Assembly: GCF_024703995.1 (NCBI RefSeq)
Contig: NZ_JAMXQV010000028.1
Coordinates: 1-64,000 of the forward strand
Length of the DNA: 64,000 nt
Direction of reading: 5' to 3'
Source of the DNA: Amycolatopsis iheyensis
GTDB taxonomy: Bacteria; Actinomycetota; Actinomycetes; Mycobacteriales; Pseudonocardiaceae
Position 1 is the first letter of the stretch; each line of letters starts with the position of its first letter. A program made the position numbers and the translations under genes. Positions 22,796-31,354 of the stretch are shown here, one piece after another. The notes below the pieces were generated by a model, which saw only the letters and a program-made list of their open reading frames with translations, was not told the origin of the DNA and ran no database searches.

Positions 22796-24279
22796 CCGGC
22801 ACGCTGTACGGCGTCGGGCTCGGCCCCGGCGACCCGGAACTGATGACGGTCAAGGCCGCGCGGCTGATCTCCGAAGCGTCGGTGATCGCTTACCACTGCG
22901 CGCGGCACGGGCGCAGCATCGCGCGCTCGGTCGCCGAGCCCTACCTGCGCGAGGGACAGATCGAGGAGAAGCTCGTCTACCCGGTCACGACCGAGACGAC
23001 CGACCACCCCGGCGGCTACGAGGGCGCGATCGCCGATTTCTACGAGCTGAGCGCGAAACGGCTCGCCGAGCACCTCGACGCGGGCCGCGACGTCGTCCTG
23101 CTCTGCGAGGGCGACCCGTTCTTCTACGGCTCCTACATGTACATGCACGAACGGCTTTCCGGGCGGTTCCCGGCCGTGGTCGTGCCGGGCGTGACGTCGG
23201 TGAGCGCGGCGTCGTCGGTGCTCGGCCGGCCGCTGGTGCAGCGCGACGAGGTGCTGACGGTACTCCCGGGCACGCTGCCCGCGCCGGAGCTGGCCCGGCG
23301 CCTGGCCGACACCGACTCCGCGGCGGTCCTGAAGCTCGGCCGGACGTTCGGTTCGGTGCGGGAAGCGTTCGCCGAAGCCGGGAAGCTCGAAGACGCCTTG
23401 TACGTCGAGCGGGCGACCTGGGGTGAGCAGCGGGTCTCACCACTGGCGGACGTGGACCCTTCGACGGTGCCGTACTTCTCGCTCGCTCTGCTGCCTTCGC
23501 CGGCTTACGCGTCCCGGATTTCGCCCGCCCCGCCTTCGGTTCCGGTCACCGTCACCGGTGAGGTCGTGGTGGTCGGGCTCGGTCCGGCGGGTCCGGAGTG
23601 GCTGACCCCGGAGGCTTCGGCGGAGCTTTCCGAGGCCGAGCACATCGTGGGATACGGTCCGTACGTCGCGCGGGTGCCGCAGAAGGCGGGCCAGCAGCGG
23701 CACGCGTCGGGCAACCGGGTGGAGGCCGAGCGGGCGGTCGAAGCCTTGTCCCTGGCCGCTTCCGGCGCGCGGGTCGCGGTGGTTTCCTCGGGGGATCCGG
23801 GGGTGTTCGCGATGGCGTCGGCGGTGCTGGAGCAGGTCGCGGCCGGGCACGGCGCCGGGGTCCGGGTGCGGATCGTGCCGGGCGTGACGGCGGCGCAGGC
23901 GGCGGCTTCCCGGGTCGGGGCCCCGCTCGGGCACGACTACTGCGTGCTCTCGCTGTCGGACCGGCTGAAGCCGTGGGAGATCATCGAGAAGCGCCTGAAC
24001 GCGGCGGCCGAGGCGGATCTGGTGCTGGCGCTGTACAACCCGGCTTCGCGGACTCGCACGACCCAGCTCGCTTCGGCGCGCGACGTGCTGCTGCGGCACC
24101 GGACGCCGGAGACGCCGGTGGTGGTGGCCCGCGACGTGGGCGGCCCGGAGGAGGACATCCGCGTCACGACGCTGGGCGACCTCGATCCGTCCACAGTGGA
24201 CATGCGGTGCCTGCTGATCGTGGGCTCGTCGCGGACCCGGGTGGCGAACGGGGTGGTGTGGACCCCGCGCAGCTACTGA
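22792..24279 (+). CDS. cobIJ: fused CobI-CobJ: precorrin-2 C20- and precorrin-3B C17-methyltransferase
   Basis: A 495-residue fusion of two SAM-dependent methyltransferases of the tetrapyrrole methylase fold. The CobI half (1-250) starts LYGVGLGPGDPELMTVKAARLI and contains LCEGDPFFYGSYMYM. The CobJ half (about 258-495) begins VVVVGLGPAGPEWLTPEASAEL and contains VVSSGDPGVFAMA and VLALYNPASRTRTTQL. Fused CobIJ is known in actinobacteria and keeps two steps flanking CobG in one chain. The stop lies inside the next gene, which starts 22 bases upstream in another frame. Confidence 0.95.
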   Translation: MTGTLYGVGLGPGDPELMTVKAARLISEASVIAYHCARHGRSIARSVAEPYLREGQIEEKLVYPVTTETTDHPGGYEGAIADFYELSAKRLAEHLDAGRDVVLLCEGDPFFYGSYMYMHERLSGRFPAVVVPGVTSVSAASSVLGRPLVQRDEVLTVLPGTLPAPELARRLADTDSAAVLKLGRTFGSVREAFAEAGKLEDALYVERATWGEQRVSPLADVDPSTVPYFSLALLPSPAYASRISPAPPSVPVTVTGEVVVVGLGPAGPEWLTPEASAELSEAEHIVGYGPYVARVPQKAGQQRHASGNRVEAERAVEALSLAASGARVAVVSSGDPGVFAMASAVLEQVAAGHGAGVRVRIVPGVTAAQAAASRVGAPLGHDYCVLSLSDRLKPWEIIEKRLNAAAEADLVLALYNPASRTRTTQLASARDVLLRHRTPETPVVVARDVGGPEEDIRVTTLGDLDPSTVDMRCLLIVGSSRTRVANGVVWTPRSY

Positions 24280-24983
24280 CGGCCGAGACGGCCTTGCACC
24301 GCCGGGCGGCGCTGGCCGGCACGGCGGCGTCGGCCGCGGGGGTGCCCGGCCGCTTCCGGGCGTGGGAGCACGCGGGACTGCTGGCGGTGCTGGCCACCGA
24401 TCCCGCGCTCGCATACCTGTCGACGGTCACCGGGGTGACGCCGGAGACGCTGCCCGAAGTAGCCGGTCTGCTGCGTTCGCCCGGCTGGGCCGGCGTCGGC
24501 CCGACGGTGGTGGCTCCGGCCGGGCTGCCGGTGCCGGGCCTGGCGCCGGCGGGCGAGCGGTTCCTGGCCGTCCGGCGGCTCGAACCCGCGCCGGCGCCGC
24601 CGCCGGACGAGGCCGACGCGGAGGTCTTCCTGCGCGTACTGCTGGCCGGGTTCGAGGTCGGCGGGCCGGTGGCCGCGTACATGACCGCGGAACACCGGCT
24701 CCCGATCGTGCGCCGGTTCCTGCTGTCGGAAGGCGGGACGCCGATCGCGGCCGCGGGCCTCACGATCGACCGCGGCGTCGCGATCCTCGGCGCGGCGTCG
24801 ACGCTCGCCGGGTTCCGTGGCCGGGGAGCGCAGCCGACGCTGCTGCGCCGTCGTCTCGAAGCGGCTGCGGCGGAGGGCGCGACGCTGGCGGTGGCGACGG
24901 CCCGCCCCGGCTCACCGAGCGTGGCGAACCTGGAGCGGGCCGGCTTCCACCTCCACCGCCGGATGGCGTGGACGAAGCCTTAG
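24258..24983 (+). CDS. GNAT-family N-acetyltransferase at the end of the cobG operon
   Basis: A 241-residue protein. A variable N-terminal half is followed by a GNAT domain near 150-240 with AAYMTAEHRLPIVRRF, GVAILGAASTLAGFRGRGAQPTLLRRRLEAA (acetyl-CoA loop GFRGRGAQ) and PSVANLERAGFHLHRRMAW. GTG 24258 places its start inside cobIJ (22-base overlap), suggesting co-transcription with the cobalamin genes. A cobalamin role is not known. The 3' end overlaps the convergent emb stop by 4 bases. Confidence 0.75.
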   Translation: MDPAQLLTAETALHRRAALAGTAASAAGVPGRFRAWEHAGLLAVLATDPALAYLSTVTGVTPETLPEVAGLLRSPGWAGVGPTVVAPAGLPVPGLAPAGERFLAVRRLEPAPAPPPDEADAEVFLRVLLAGFEVGGPVAAYMTAEHRLPIVRRFLLSEGGTPIAAAGLTIDRGVAILGAASTLAGFRGRGAQPTLLRRRLEAAAAEGATLAVATARPGSPSVANLERAGFHLHRRMAWTKP

Positions 24984-27900
24984 CGCGTCGGGTCCTTGCC
25001 GTTCGGCTGGCTCGGACCCGGGCCCGGTGACCACCACCCCGGCACGGTCTTCTCCCCGTGCACGACGGTCGGCGCGATGCCCTCGGTGAACGGCTCGATC
25101 TGCAGCAGCTGTCCCCACGACTGGCTCGGCTGGCCGATCAGGTAGCTCGGCACCTCCGGCTCCTCGGCCAGCTCTTCCAGCCACCCGATCGGCCCGCCGT
25201 TGGTCGACGACGCCCATTCCGCCTCGTCCGCCAGGCCACCCGCGGTGATGCGGTAGGCCGGGACCTGCGAGATCCCGTCGTGCGACGTCACCGGCTGGAC
25301 GCACGGGTACACGAACGACGCCGGCCAGTCCACGTACACCGGCTTCGAGCCGATGCGGTCCGTCAACGTCGTGAACGTCGGGACGCGCGGGGCCGACGCC
25401 GCGATCCAGCCGTCCTCCGTCAGGTCGTTGTCCACGATGTTGATGCGGACCGCGTTCGTCTCCGGGGGGAGGTCGCGCAGGTTGATGCGGGTGTCGTTCC
25501 AGCCGCCCGTGCCCGAGCCCGGCGGGAGCATGAACTGGCTGCGCACCACCTTCACGCCCTCGGGGGTGTTCATGCCGTAGTCGAGGCTGACCGACGTCGG
25601 GCGGCGGGCGGCACCCGCGGTCGCCACCACGATCTGGCCGTCCGCCGGCTTCTCCGTCAGCGCGTACCAGTCACTGCGCAGGCGGCCCGCGCGGGTCTCG
25701 GAGTCCAGGTAGCTCGACCACATCGGGACGCTCTCCGGCGTGAACCCGTGCGGCGGCTCGGCCAGGGGATCCTTGTCGTCGACCGGACGGGTGTGGAAGC
25801 CCGTCTGGACGCGGCCGTTGTCCTGGTCCGGGTTGGGCAGCGGGGAGTTCTCCGGCTCCTTGGGCTTCTCCGCGACCGTCCGCTGCTCGGTCTGCGGGTG
25901 CAGGATGCTCGTCGCCGCGTCGCGCTCGACCATCACGTGGTCGGACAGGTTGCAGCTCTTGCCGAACAGGTGCCCGACGTTCGCCGCGCCCAGGCTGTAG
26001 CTGCCGGACTGGTTGTGGATCGCCCACGCCATCGTGACGAACTCGCCCGCCGCCACCAGGCCGCAGACCACCACCAGCGACAGCGAACCCAGCCGCAGCG
26101 CGCGCAGCCGGCCCTCCTGCACCGGCGGGGGCGCGCCCGGCCGGTGCGCGCGGACGTTCTCGACGAACGCGTAGACCCCGGCGATCGCCGCCGCCACCAG
26201 CAGGATCGTGGACAGGCCGATGCCACCGATCGACGGCGCCACGTTCGTCCACTGGACGCCGAGGCGGGAGACGAACCAGTAGGTGTTCGGCCCGGTCGCG
26301 GCCAGCGCGGCGACGACCAGCAGCCCGGCGAGGAAGGCCGCGCGGTTGCGTTTGGACCGCAGCACCGTCGAGCCGGTCGCGAGCGCGGTCAGCGCCGCCA
26401 TCGACGCGCCGACCGCGGCGAACGCGCCGAAGTGGTGCGTCCACTTCGTCGGCGTCAGGGCCAGCAGCAGGAAGAACAACGCCGTCGTGCCGATCAGGCG
26501 GCGCGCGGGGCCAAGCGCCGCCCCCTGGATGCGGCCGCGGCGCAGCAGCATCACCAGGCAGGTGGCCGTGCAGAGGCCGACCAGCAGCACCGGGAACCGG
26601 CGCGGCGCCGAGCCGTCCGGCAGGTTTTCGAACAGCAGCTGGTAACGCGCGAGCTCCTGGAACCACGACAGGTTCGGGCCGACCTGGGTGCGGATCCGGG
26701 TGGCTTCCTGCACGGTCGCGAACGTCTGGTCGGCGAACACCGCCACCAGCACCAGCAGCCCGGCCGCGGCGACCGGCGCGAGCACCGGCAGCCAGCCGCT
26801 TTCGCCGGCACGCTGGCGGATCAGCTTGAACAGCGGCCGCGCGGCGACGAGGAACGGCGCCACCGCGATCAGCCCGGTCGGCGTCGCGGCCAGAGTGAAC
26901 CCGGCCGCGGTCAGGCCCAGGCACAGCGGCAGCAGCCGCCGCGTCACCAGCGTGCGCTCGACCGCGCAGATCGCCAGCAGCGACCCGAGCGCGGCGACCG
27001 GCTCCGGCCGGACGCCGTTGTTGTAGGGCATCCACCAGATCAGGAACACCGTCGCGGCGGCCCAGCTGGCCGGGCGGCTGGTGCGGATCTGGGTGCCCAG
27101 CCGGGGCATCACCTCGCGGCTGATCAGCAGCCAGCTGAGCACGCCGAGCAGGAACGACGGCAGCCGGATCCACGGCGGCACCGTGCTGACGTGCGTCATC
27201 AGCTCGAAGACGTGGTAGAACCAGCCAAACGGCGCCTCCGCGACGCCGAACCAGCGGTGGTAGTTCGTCAGGAACCCGGTCTGCTCGGTGACCCGGGCCA
27301 TCGTGAGGATGTAGCCGTCGTCCGAGGTCACCGGGCCGATGAAGACCCACGCGCCGAGCGCGAGGATCACCGTGACGTCCCGCAGCGTCAGCCGCCACCA
27401 GCCGACCGGCGCCCAGCGCGGGGCCCGTCTCGCGAAGCCGGAGTCCCGCCGCCAGACCGCGATCATGCAGCCGATCAGCGACAGGATGGCGACCACGCCG
27501 ACGACGATCTTCAGCGCGGTCGGCGACGTCTGGTAGCGCGTGTCCGGCACGACCGAGACGTGCAGGCCGGCGATCGGGTCCTTGCTCGAGTTGATCGAGG
27601 AGTAGATGCCGACCACGCGGGGGCGCACGTCGCCGCCGGTGTGGAAGATCGGCGTCCCGGCCACGGCGAGGGTCATCTGCGTCGCGTCGACGTCCAGCTC
27701 GACGTCGCACTTTTCGGCGGGTAGCGGCTGCTGCGCGATCTGCTGGCCCTGGCTGGAGGCGAAGAGCACGCCGTTGTCGACGCGCAACTGGAGACCGACA
27801 CCCTTGCCGGCGTTCGGGTCGGTGCGGCCGTCCGGCACGGTGGCGAAGAGCAGGCCGGGACCGTTCGTGCGGGCGTCGACCGAGCGGATGGCCGCGCACG

Positions 27901-28075
27901 GCAGCTCGGCGCGCAGGTCCTGGGCCCAGTACCCGGTCAAGGGCGCGTTGACGGAGCGGGTGTCGCTGCCCGTCGGCCAGACGACCTCCGCCGTGTCCTG
28001 CACCACCGGCAGGAAGGGGAAAGCCAGCGCGCACAAGGCCGAGAGCAGCCCCAGTGCTACGGCAATCAGACGCAT
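24980..28075 (-). CDS. emb: arabinosyltransferase of the EmbA/B/C family
   Basis: A GT-C membrane enzyme that adds arabinose from decaprenyl-phosphoryl-arabinose to arabinogalactan or lipoarabinomannan. The 1031-residue protein has the family layout: an N-terminal helix, a periplasmic domain (SVNAPLTGYWAQDLRAELPC), then about a dozen helices. The donor-site DD is in GPVTSDDGYILTMARV. A large C-terminal periplasmic domain binds carbohydrate (FVYPCVQPVTSHDGIS). Length is slightly under the mycobacterial 1070-1100. Only one emb gene is present here. A -10 lies 7 bases before ATG 28075, so it probably has its own promoter despite lying 18 bases after bluB. Confidence 0.93.
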   Translation of the reverse strand: MRLIAVALGLLSALCALAFPFLPVVQDTAEVVWPTGSDTRSVNAPLTGYWAQDLRAELPCAAIRSVDARTNGPGLLFATVPDGRTDPNAGKGVGLQLRVDNGVLFASSQGQQIAQQPLPAEKCDVELDVDATQMTLAVAGTPIFHTGGDVRPRVVGIYSSINSSKDPIAGLHVSVVPDTRYQTSPTALKIVVGVVAILSLIGCMIAVWRRDSGFARRAPRWAPVGWWRLTLRDVTVILALGAWVFIGPVTSDDGYILTMARVTEQTGFLTNYHRWFGVAEAPFGWFYHVFELMTHVSTVPPWIRLPSFLLGVLSWLLISREVMPRLGTQIRTSRPASWAAATVFLIWWMPYNNGVRPEPVAALGSLLAICAVERTLVTRRLLPLCLGLTAAGFTLAATPTGLIAVAPFLVAARPLFKLIRQRAGESGWLPVLAPVAAAGLLVLVAVFADQTFATVQEATRIRTQVGPNLSWFQELARYQLLFENLPDGSAPRRFPVLLVGLCTATCLVMLLRRGRIQGAALGPARRLIGTTALFFLLLALTPTKWTHHFGAFAAVGASMAALTALATGSTVLRSKRNRAAFLAGLLVVAALAATGPNTYWFVSRLGVQWTNVAPSIGGIGLSTILLVAAAIAGVYAFVENVRAHRPGAPPPVQEGRLRALRLGSLSLVVVCGLVAAGEFVTMAWAIHNQSGSYSLGAANVGHLFGKSCNLSDHVMVERDAATSILHPQTEQRTVAEKPKEPENSPLPNPDQDNGRVQTGFHTRPVDDKDPLAEPPHGFTPESVPMWSSYLDSETRAGRLRSDWYALTEKPADGQIVVATAGAARRPTSVSLDYGMNTPEGVKVVRSQFMLPPGSGTGGWNDTRINLRDLPPETNAVRINIVDNDLTEDGWIAASAPRVPTFTTLTDRIGSKPVYVDWPASFVYPCVQPVTSHDGISQVPAYRITAGGLADEAEWASSTNGGPIGWLEELAEEPEVPSYLIGQPSQSWGQLLQIEPFTEGIAPTVVHGEKTVPGWWSPGPGPSQPNGKDPTR

Positions 28076-28082
28076 CGGCGCA

Positions 28083-28088
28083 ACGCTA
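28083..28088 (-). promoter_or_regulatory. -10 element of a leaderless emb promoter
   Basis: On the minus strand TAGCGT ends 7 bases before the emb ATG at 28075, within the 18-base gap after bluB. No Shine-Dalgarno is seen for emb. Confidence 0.55.
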
Positions 28089-28093
28089 ACGGG

Positions 28094-28753
28094 TCAGCGG
28101 TCGGCCGGTGACGCAGGCCCCGGGTCACGCGGGGTGAACCTCCCGTGGTGTAAAGCCGCGGTCAGGGGACGGCGGCTACGCCAGCCGTGCCGCTCCAGGT
28201 CGGGTACGGTTTCCAGCCGGCTCACCGGCCCGGCGCACAGCCACGCGACCGGCCGGATCCCGGCCGGGATGTCCAGCAGCTCGGCCAGGAACGGCTCGCG
28301 GTAGAAGCTGACCCAGCCGACGCCGAGGCCCTCCGCGGTCGCGGCGAGCCACAGGTTCTGGATCGCCAGGCAGACCGAGTACAGCCCGGCGTCGGCGATG
28401 GCGTGCCGGCCCAGCACGTCGGGGGCGCCGCGCGCGGGGTCGTAGGTGACGACGATGCCGAGGCTCGCCTCGAGGATCCCCTCGATCTTGATGTTCGCGA
28501 AGGTGCTCGCGCGGTCCTCGGTGAGCTCCCGCGCGAAGACCTCGCGCTCCTCGTGGACGTGCTTCGCGAACTTCTCGCGCGTCGCGTGGTCGTCGACCAG
28601 CACGAAGTCCCACGGTTGCGTGAGCCCGACGCTGGGCGCGGCGTGCGCGGCTTCGAGGATCCGCGTCAGCGTCGCCTCGGGGATCGGCTCGCCGGTGAAC
28701 TCGCCGCGGACGTCGCGGCGCTTGCGGAGGACTTCGTAGAACTCTTCGATCAT
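28094..28753 (-). CDS. bluB: 5,6-dimethylbenzimidazole synthase BluB
   Basis: It cleaves reduced FMN with oxygen to make 5,6-dimethylbenzimidazole, the lower ligand of cobalamin. The 219-residue flavin-destructase belongs to the nitroreductase fold: FYEVLRKRRDVRGEFTGEPI, AAHAAPSVGLTQPWDFVLVD, REKFAKHV and IQNLWLAATAEGLGVGWVSF are BluB hallmarks. ATG 28753 overlaps the cobK stop by 4 bases. A C-terminal tail after about residue 200 (TAALHHGRFTPRDPG) looks variable. Confidence 0.94.
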   Translation of the reverse strand: MIEEFYEVLRKRRDVRGEFTGEPIPEATLTRILEAAHAAPSVGLTQPWDFVLVDDHATREKFAKHVHEEREVFARELTEDRASTFANIKIEGILEASLGIVVTYDPARGAPDVLGRHAIADAGLYSVCLAIQNLWLAATAEGLGVGWVSFYREPFLAELLDIPAGIRPVAWLCAGPVSRLETVPDLERHGWRSRRPLTAALHHGRFTPRDPGPASPADR

Positions 28754-29469
28754 CGGTTCAGGACCCATTCGACGGCTTCGGTCACGGTCTCGGCGGTCTC
28801 CGTGTCCGGCCGCGGCGGCCGCCGGACCAGGAGGACGGGTTTGCCCAGCTCGCGTGCCGCGGTCAGTTTCGCGCTGGTCAGCGTGCCGCCGGAGTCCTTG
28901 GTGACCAGGATGTCGACGCGTTCGAGCAGTTCGCGTTCGGCGGCGGTCTCGTACGGCCCGCGGGCGAGGATCAGCTCGTGGTGGCGGGGCAGCGGGGGCT
29001 CGGGCGGGTCGACGCAGCGGATGAGGAACCAGAGGTCGTCGAGGTGCGCGAAGGCGGGCAGGCCCTGGCGGCCGCTGGTGAGGAAGACGCGCTCGCCAAG
29101 GCCGGGCAGCTGCCGGGCGGCGTCGGCGAGGTCGTCGGCCCAGTGCCAGACGTCTCCCTTGACCGGCTCCCAGCCGGGTCGCGCCAGCCGCAGCAGCGGG
29201 ATGCCGGTGTGTTCGGCGGCTTTCGCCGCGTTCGCGCCGATGCGTTCGGCGAAGGGGTGCGTCGCGTCGACGACGGCGCGTACGTCGTTCTCGCGCAACC
29301 ACGCCGCGAGGCCGTCTACGCCGCCGAAGCCGCCTACGCGCACTTCGCCGACGGGGAGCCGGGGGCGTGCGACGCGTCCAGCCAGCGAAGACACAACGCG
29401 GACTTCGCGCGCTACGAGCGCTTCGGCGAGCTTCCGCGCTTCGCCGGTCCCGCCGAGAACGAGGATCAC
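28750..29469 (-). CDS. cobK: precorrin-6A reductase CobK
   Basis: An NADPH-dependent reductase converting precorrin-6A to 6B. From GTG 29469 the product is 239 residues, the normal length, beginning VILVLGGTGEARKLAEALVA (nucleotide loop GGTGEAR) with DATHPFAERIGANAA and FLTSGRQGL. The frame stays open to an ATG at 29583 that overlaps the previous gene's stop (ATGA). That start would add 38 residues encoded by the palindromic repeat (NVALVASDAPNVAFGASDAP). I annotate the shorter form because only it matches the family, but coupling favours the longer one and both may be used. Confidence 0.85.
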   Translation of the reverse strand: MILVLGGTGEARKLAEALVAREVRVVSSLAGRVARPRLPVGEVRVGGFGGVDGLAAWLRENDVRAVVDATHPFAERIGANAAKAAEHTGIPLLRLARPGWEPVKGDVWHWADDLADAARQLPGLGERVFLTSGRQGLPAFAHLDDLWFLIRCVDPPEPPLPRHHELILARGPYETAAERELLERVDILVTKDSGGTLTSAKLTAARELGKPVLLVRRPPRPDTETAETVTEAVEWVLNR

Positions 29470-29488
29470 CCCGCCCGCCGCTCGCCCC

Positions 29489-29577
29489 AAGCGCCCCAAT
29501 GTGGCCTTCGGTGCGTCAGACGCACCGAAGGCCACATTGGGTGCGTCAGACGCAACCAAGGCCACATTGGGGCGCTT
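29489..29577. repeat. 89-bp palindromic repeat, family B copy 1, before cobK
   Basis: Outer 18-base inverted repeats (29489-29506 and 29560-29577) enclose a perfect 23-base-arm palindrome (arms 29495-29517 and 29519-29541, centre A) and a second GCGTCAGACGC unit. It matches 84 of 89 bases of the copy at 39345-39433 in the same orientation. The outermost base pair changes from A-T to G-C between copies, a compensatory change. Confidence 0.9.
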
Positions 29578-29579
29578 GG

Positions 29580-30596
29580 TCATGACGGGTGTCCGTAGCC
29601 GACCGCTTCGCGCCAGCGGTCCAGCGTGCGCATGTTGGCCAGCGTCTCGGCCCAGGTCAGCTCCGGCGCCTGCCGGTCCCCGACGTGCGTGGCGACGTGG
29701 TCCGCTTCGCGTGCGAAGACACCCTGGGTCGCTTCGACCTCGATGACCTCCGGCTCGCCCTCGGCCGGGGTCAGGATGATCTCGGAGACGCCCGGCGCGC
29801 GCAGCGGGTGGATCCACGCCGGCCGCGGGACGTACAGCTGCCCGCGGGAGCCGAACACGCGGATGCCGTCCTCGCGGGTCAGCCGGATGCCGCAGGAGAT
29901 CGTCGCCAGGATGTCGCCCGGCAGGCGCAGCAGGCAGGTCGCGTACTCGTCGACGCCGGACGCGCTCAGGCGCGCCATCCCGCTCACTTCGGCCGGCTCG
30001 ACGACGTCCTGGCCGGTCGCGGCCTGCGCGACCAGGCGCGCGAGCGACGTGCAGTAGCAGCCGACGTCGAGGATCCCGCCGCCGCCGAGCGCGGGGTCGC
30101 TCAGCCGCGCGGTCTCCTCCGGGTTGCTGTCGAAGGAGAACGTCGTGTCCACCGCGCGGACCTCGCCGATCGCCCCGCTCGCGATCAGCTCCACCAGCCG
30201 GCGCGTCTGCGGGTGCAGCCGGTACATGAACGCCTCCATCAGGAAGACGTCGTTCCGGCGCGCGGCCTCGATCACTTCCCCGGCGTCGGCCGCGGTGAGC
30301 GTCAGCGGCTTCTCGCACAGCACGTGCTTGCCCGCTTCGGCGGCGGCGATCGCCCATTCCTTGTGCAGCGCGTGCGGCGTCGCGACGTACACGGCGTCGA
30401 CGTCCGGGTCGGCGAGGAGGTCTTCGTAGCTGCCGTAGGCCTTCGGGATGTCGAAGCGCGCCGCGAAGTCGCGGGCCCGGTCGGCCTTCCGGGCGCCGAC
30501 GGCGGCCAGCGTCCCGTGCCTGCTCTCCTCGACGCCGGCGGCGAAGTGGGCGGCGATCGTTCCGGCGGCCAGCAGGCCCCAGCGCAGTTCGGTCAC
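29580..30596 (-). CDS. Gfo/Idh/MocA-family NAD(P)-dependent oxidoreductase
   Basis: A 338-residue oxidoreductase. The Rossmann start is LRWGLLAAGTIAAHFAAGVE, followed by VDAVYVATPHALHKEWAI and the family signature GKHVLCEKPLTL. A C-terminal alpha/beta domain carries GGGGILDVGCYCTSLARLVA. Substrates of this family are usually sugars or cyclitols. It sits inside the cobLM-cobK-bluB operon with 4-base overlaps (GTGA with cobM), but no cobalamin step is known for it. Confidence 0.9.
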   Translation of the reverse strand: MTELRWGLLAAGTIAAHFAAGVEESRHGTLAAVGARKADRARDFAARFDIPKAYGSYEDLLADPDVDAVYVATPHALHKEWAIAAAEAGKHVLCEKPLTLTAADAGEVIEAARRNDVFLMEAFMYRLHPQTRRLVELIASGAIGEVRAVDTTFSFDSNPEETARLSDPALGGGGILDVGCYCTSLARLVAQAATGQDVVEPAEVSGMARLSASGVDEYATCLLRLPGDILATISCGIRLTREDGIRVFGSRGQLYVPRPAWIHPLRAPGVSEIILTPAEGEPEVIEVEATQGVFAREADHVATHVGDRQAPELTWAETLANMRTLDRWREAVGYGHPS

Positions 30597-31354
30597 AACG
30601 ACTCCGGTTGGTTCGCCCGGTCACGGGCACTCGAGTAGAGGAAGCTGTCCGGGAAGCCGGCGGCGGCGAGCACCCGGCCGACGAAGATGGTGGCCGCCCG
30701 GGTCATCCCGGCTTCGCGGACCAGGGCGGGAAGTTCACCCAGCACGCCGCGCACGATGGTCTCCCCAGGCTGCGAAGCGAGCGCCACGACGGCGACCGGG
30801 CAGTCGGCGCCGTAGTGCGGCGTGAGTTCCTCGGTCACCCGCTCGACGTGGTTGATCGCCAGGTGCAGGGCGAGGGTCGCCCGCGTGGCGGCGAACGCGG
30901 CGAGGGTCTCGCCGGGCGGCATCTTCGTGGAGCGCGCCTGGACGCGGGTGATCACCAGGCTCTGCCCGATTTCGGGCACGGTGAGTTCGCGCTGCAGAAC
31001 GGCGGCCGACGCGGCGAAGGCGGGCACACCGGGAACGACCTCGTAAGCCACGCCGGCCGCGTCGAGCCGCCGGGCCTGCTCGGCGACGGCGCTGTAGAGC
31101 GAGGGATCGCCGGAGCACAACCGCACGACCTCGTGCCCGGCTTGGTGGGCCGCGACCAGCTTCGCGACGATCTGTTCGAGGCTGAGGTTCGCGGTGTCGA
31201 CCAGTTCCGTGCCGGGCGCGCAATGGGCGAGGAGATCCGGCGGGGTCATGCTGCCGGGGTAAAGGCAGACGCCGCAGCGGGCGAGCAGGTCGCGGCCGCG
31301 CACGGTGATGAGGTCCGCTGCGCCCGGGCCGGCGCCGACGAAGTGGACGGTCAT
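30593..31354 (-). CDS. cobM: precorrin-4 C11-methyltransferase CobM
   Basis: A SAM-dependent enzyme that methylates precorrin-4 at C11. The 253-residue protein has the tetrapyrrole methylase motifs VHFVGAGPGAADLITVRG, CLYPGSMTPPDLLAHC, RLCSGDPSLYSAV, and VPGVPAFAASAAVLQRELTVPE. Its ends overlap cobL upstream and the oxidoreductase downstream by 4 bases each. Confidence 0.96.
   Translation of the reverse strand: MTVHFVGAGPGAADLITVRGRDLLARCGVCLYPGSMTPPDLLAHCAPGTELVDTANLSLEQIVAKLVAAHQAGHEVVRLCSGDPSLYSAVAEQARRLDAAGVAYEVVPGVPAFAASAAVLQRELTVPEIGQSLVITRVQARSTKMPPGETLAAFAATRATLALHLAINHVERVTEELTPHYGADCPVAVVALASQPGETIVRGVLGELPALVREAGMTRAATIFVGRVLAAAGFPDSFLYSSARDRANQPESL

Noticed and set aside
25058..27724. 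888-residue plus-strand frame opposite emb
   Set aside because: Low-complexity Arg/Gln/Asp translation and a clear emb gene on the minus strand.
29489..29577. CRISPR-like array
   Set aside because: Only two or three unequal units, nested palindromes, no regular spacers and no cas genes.
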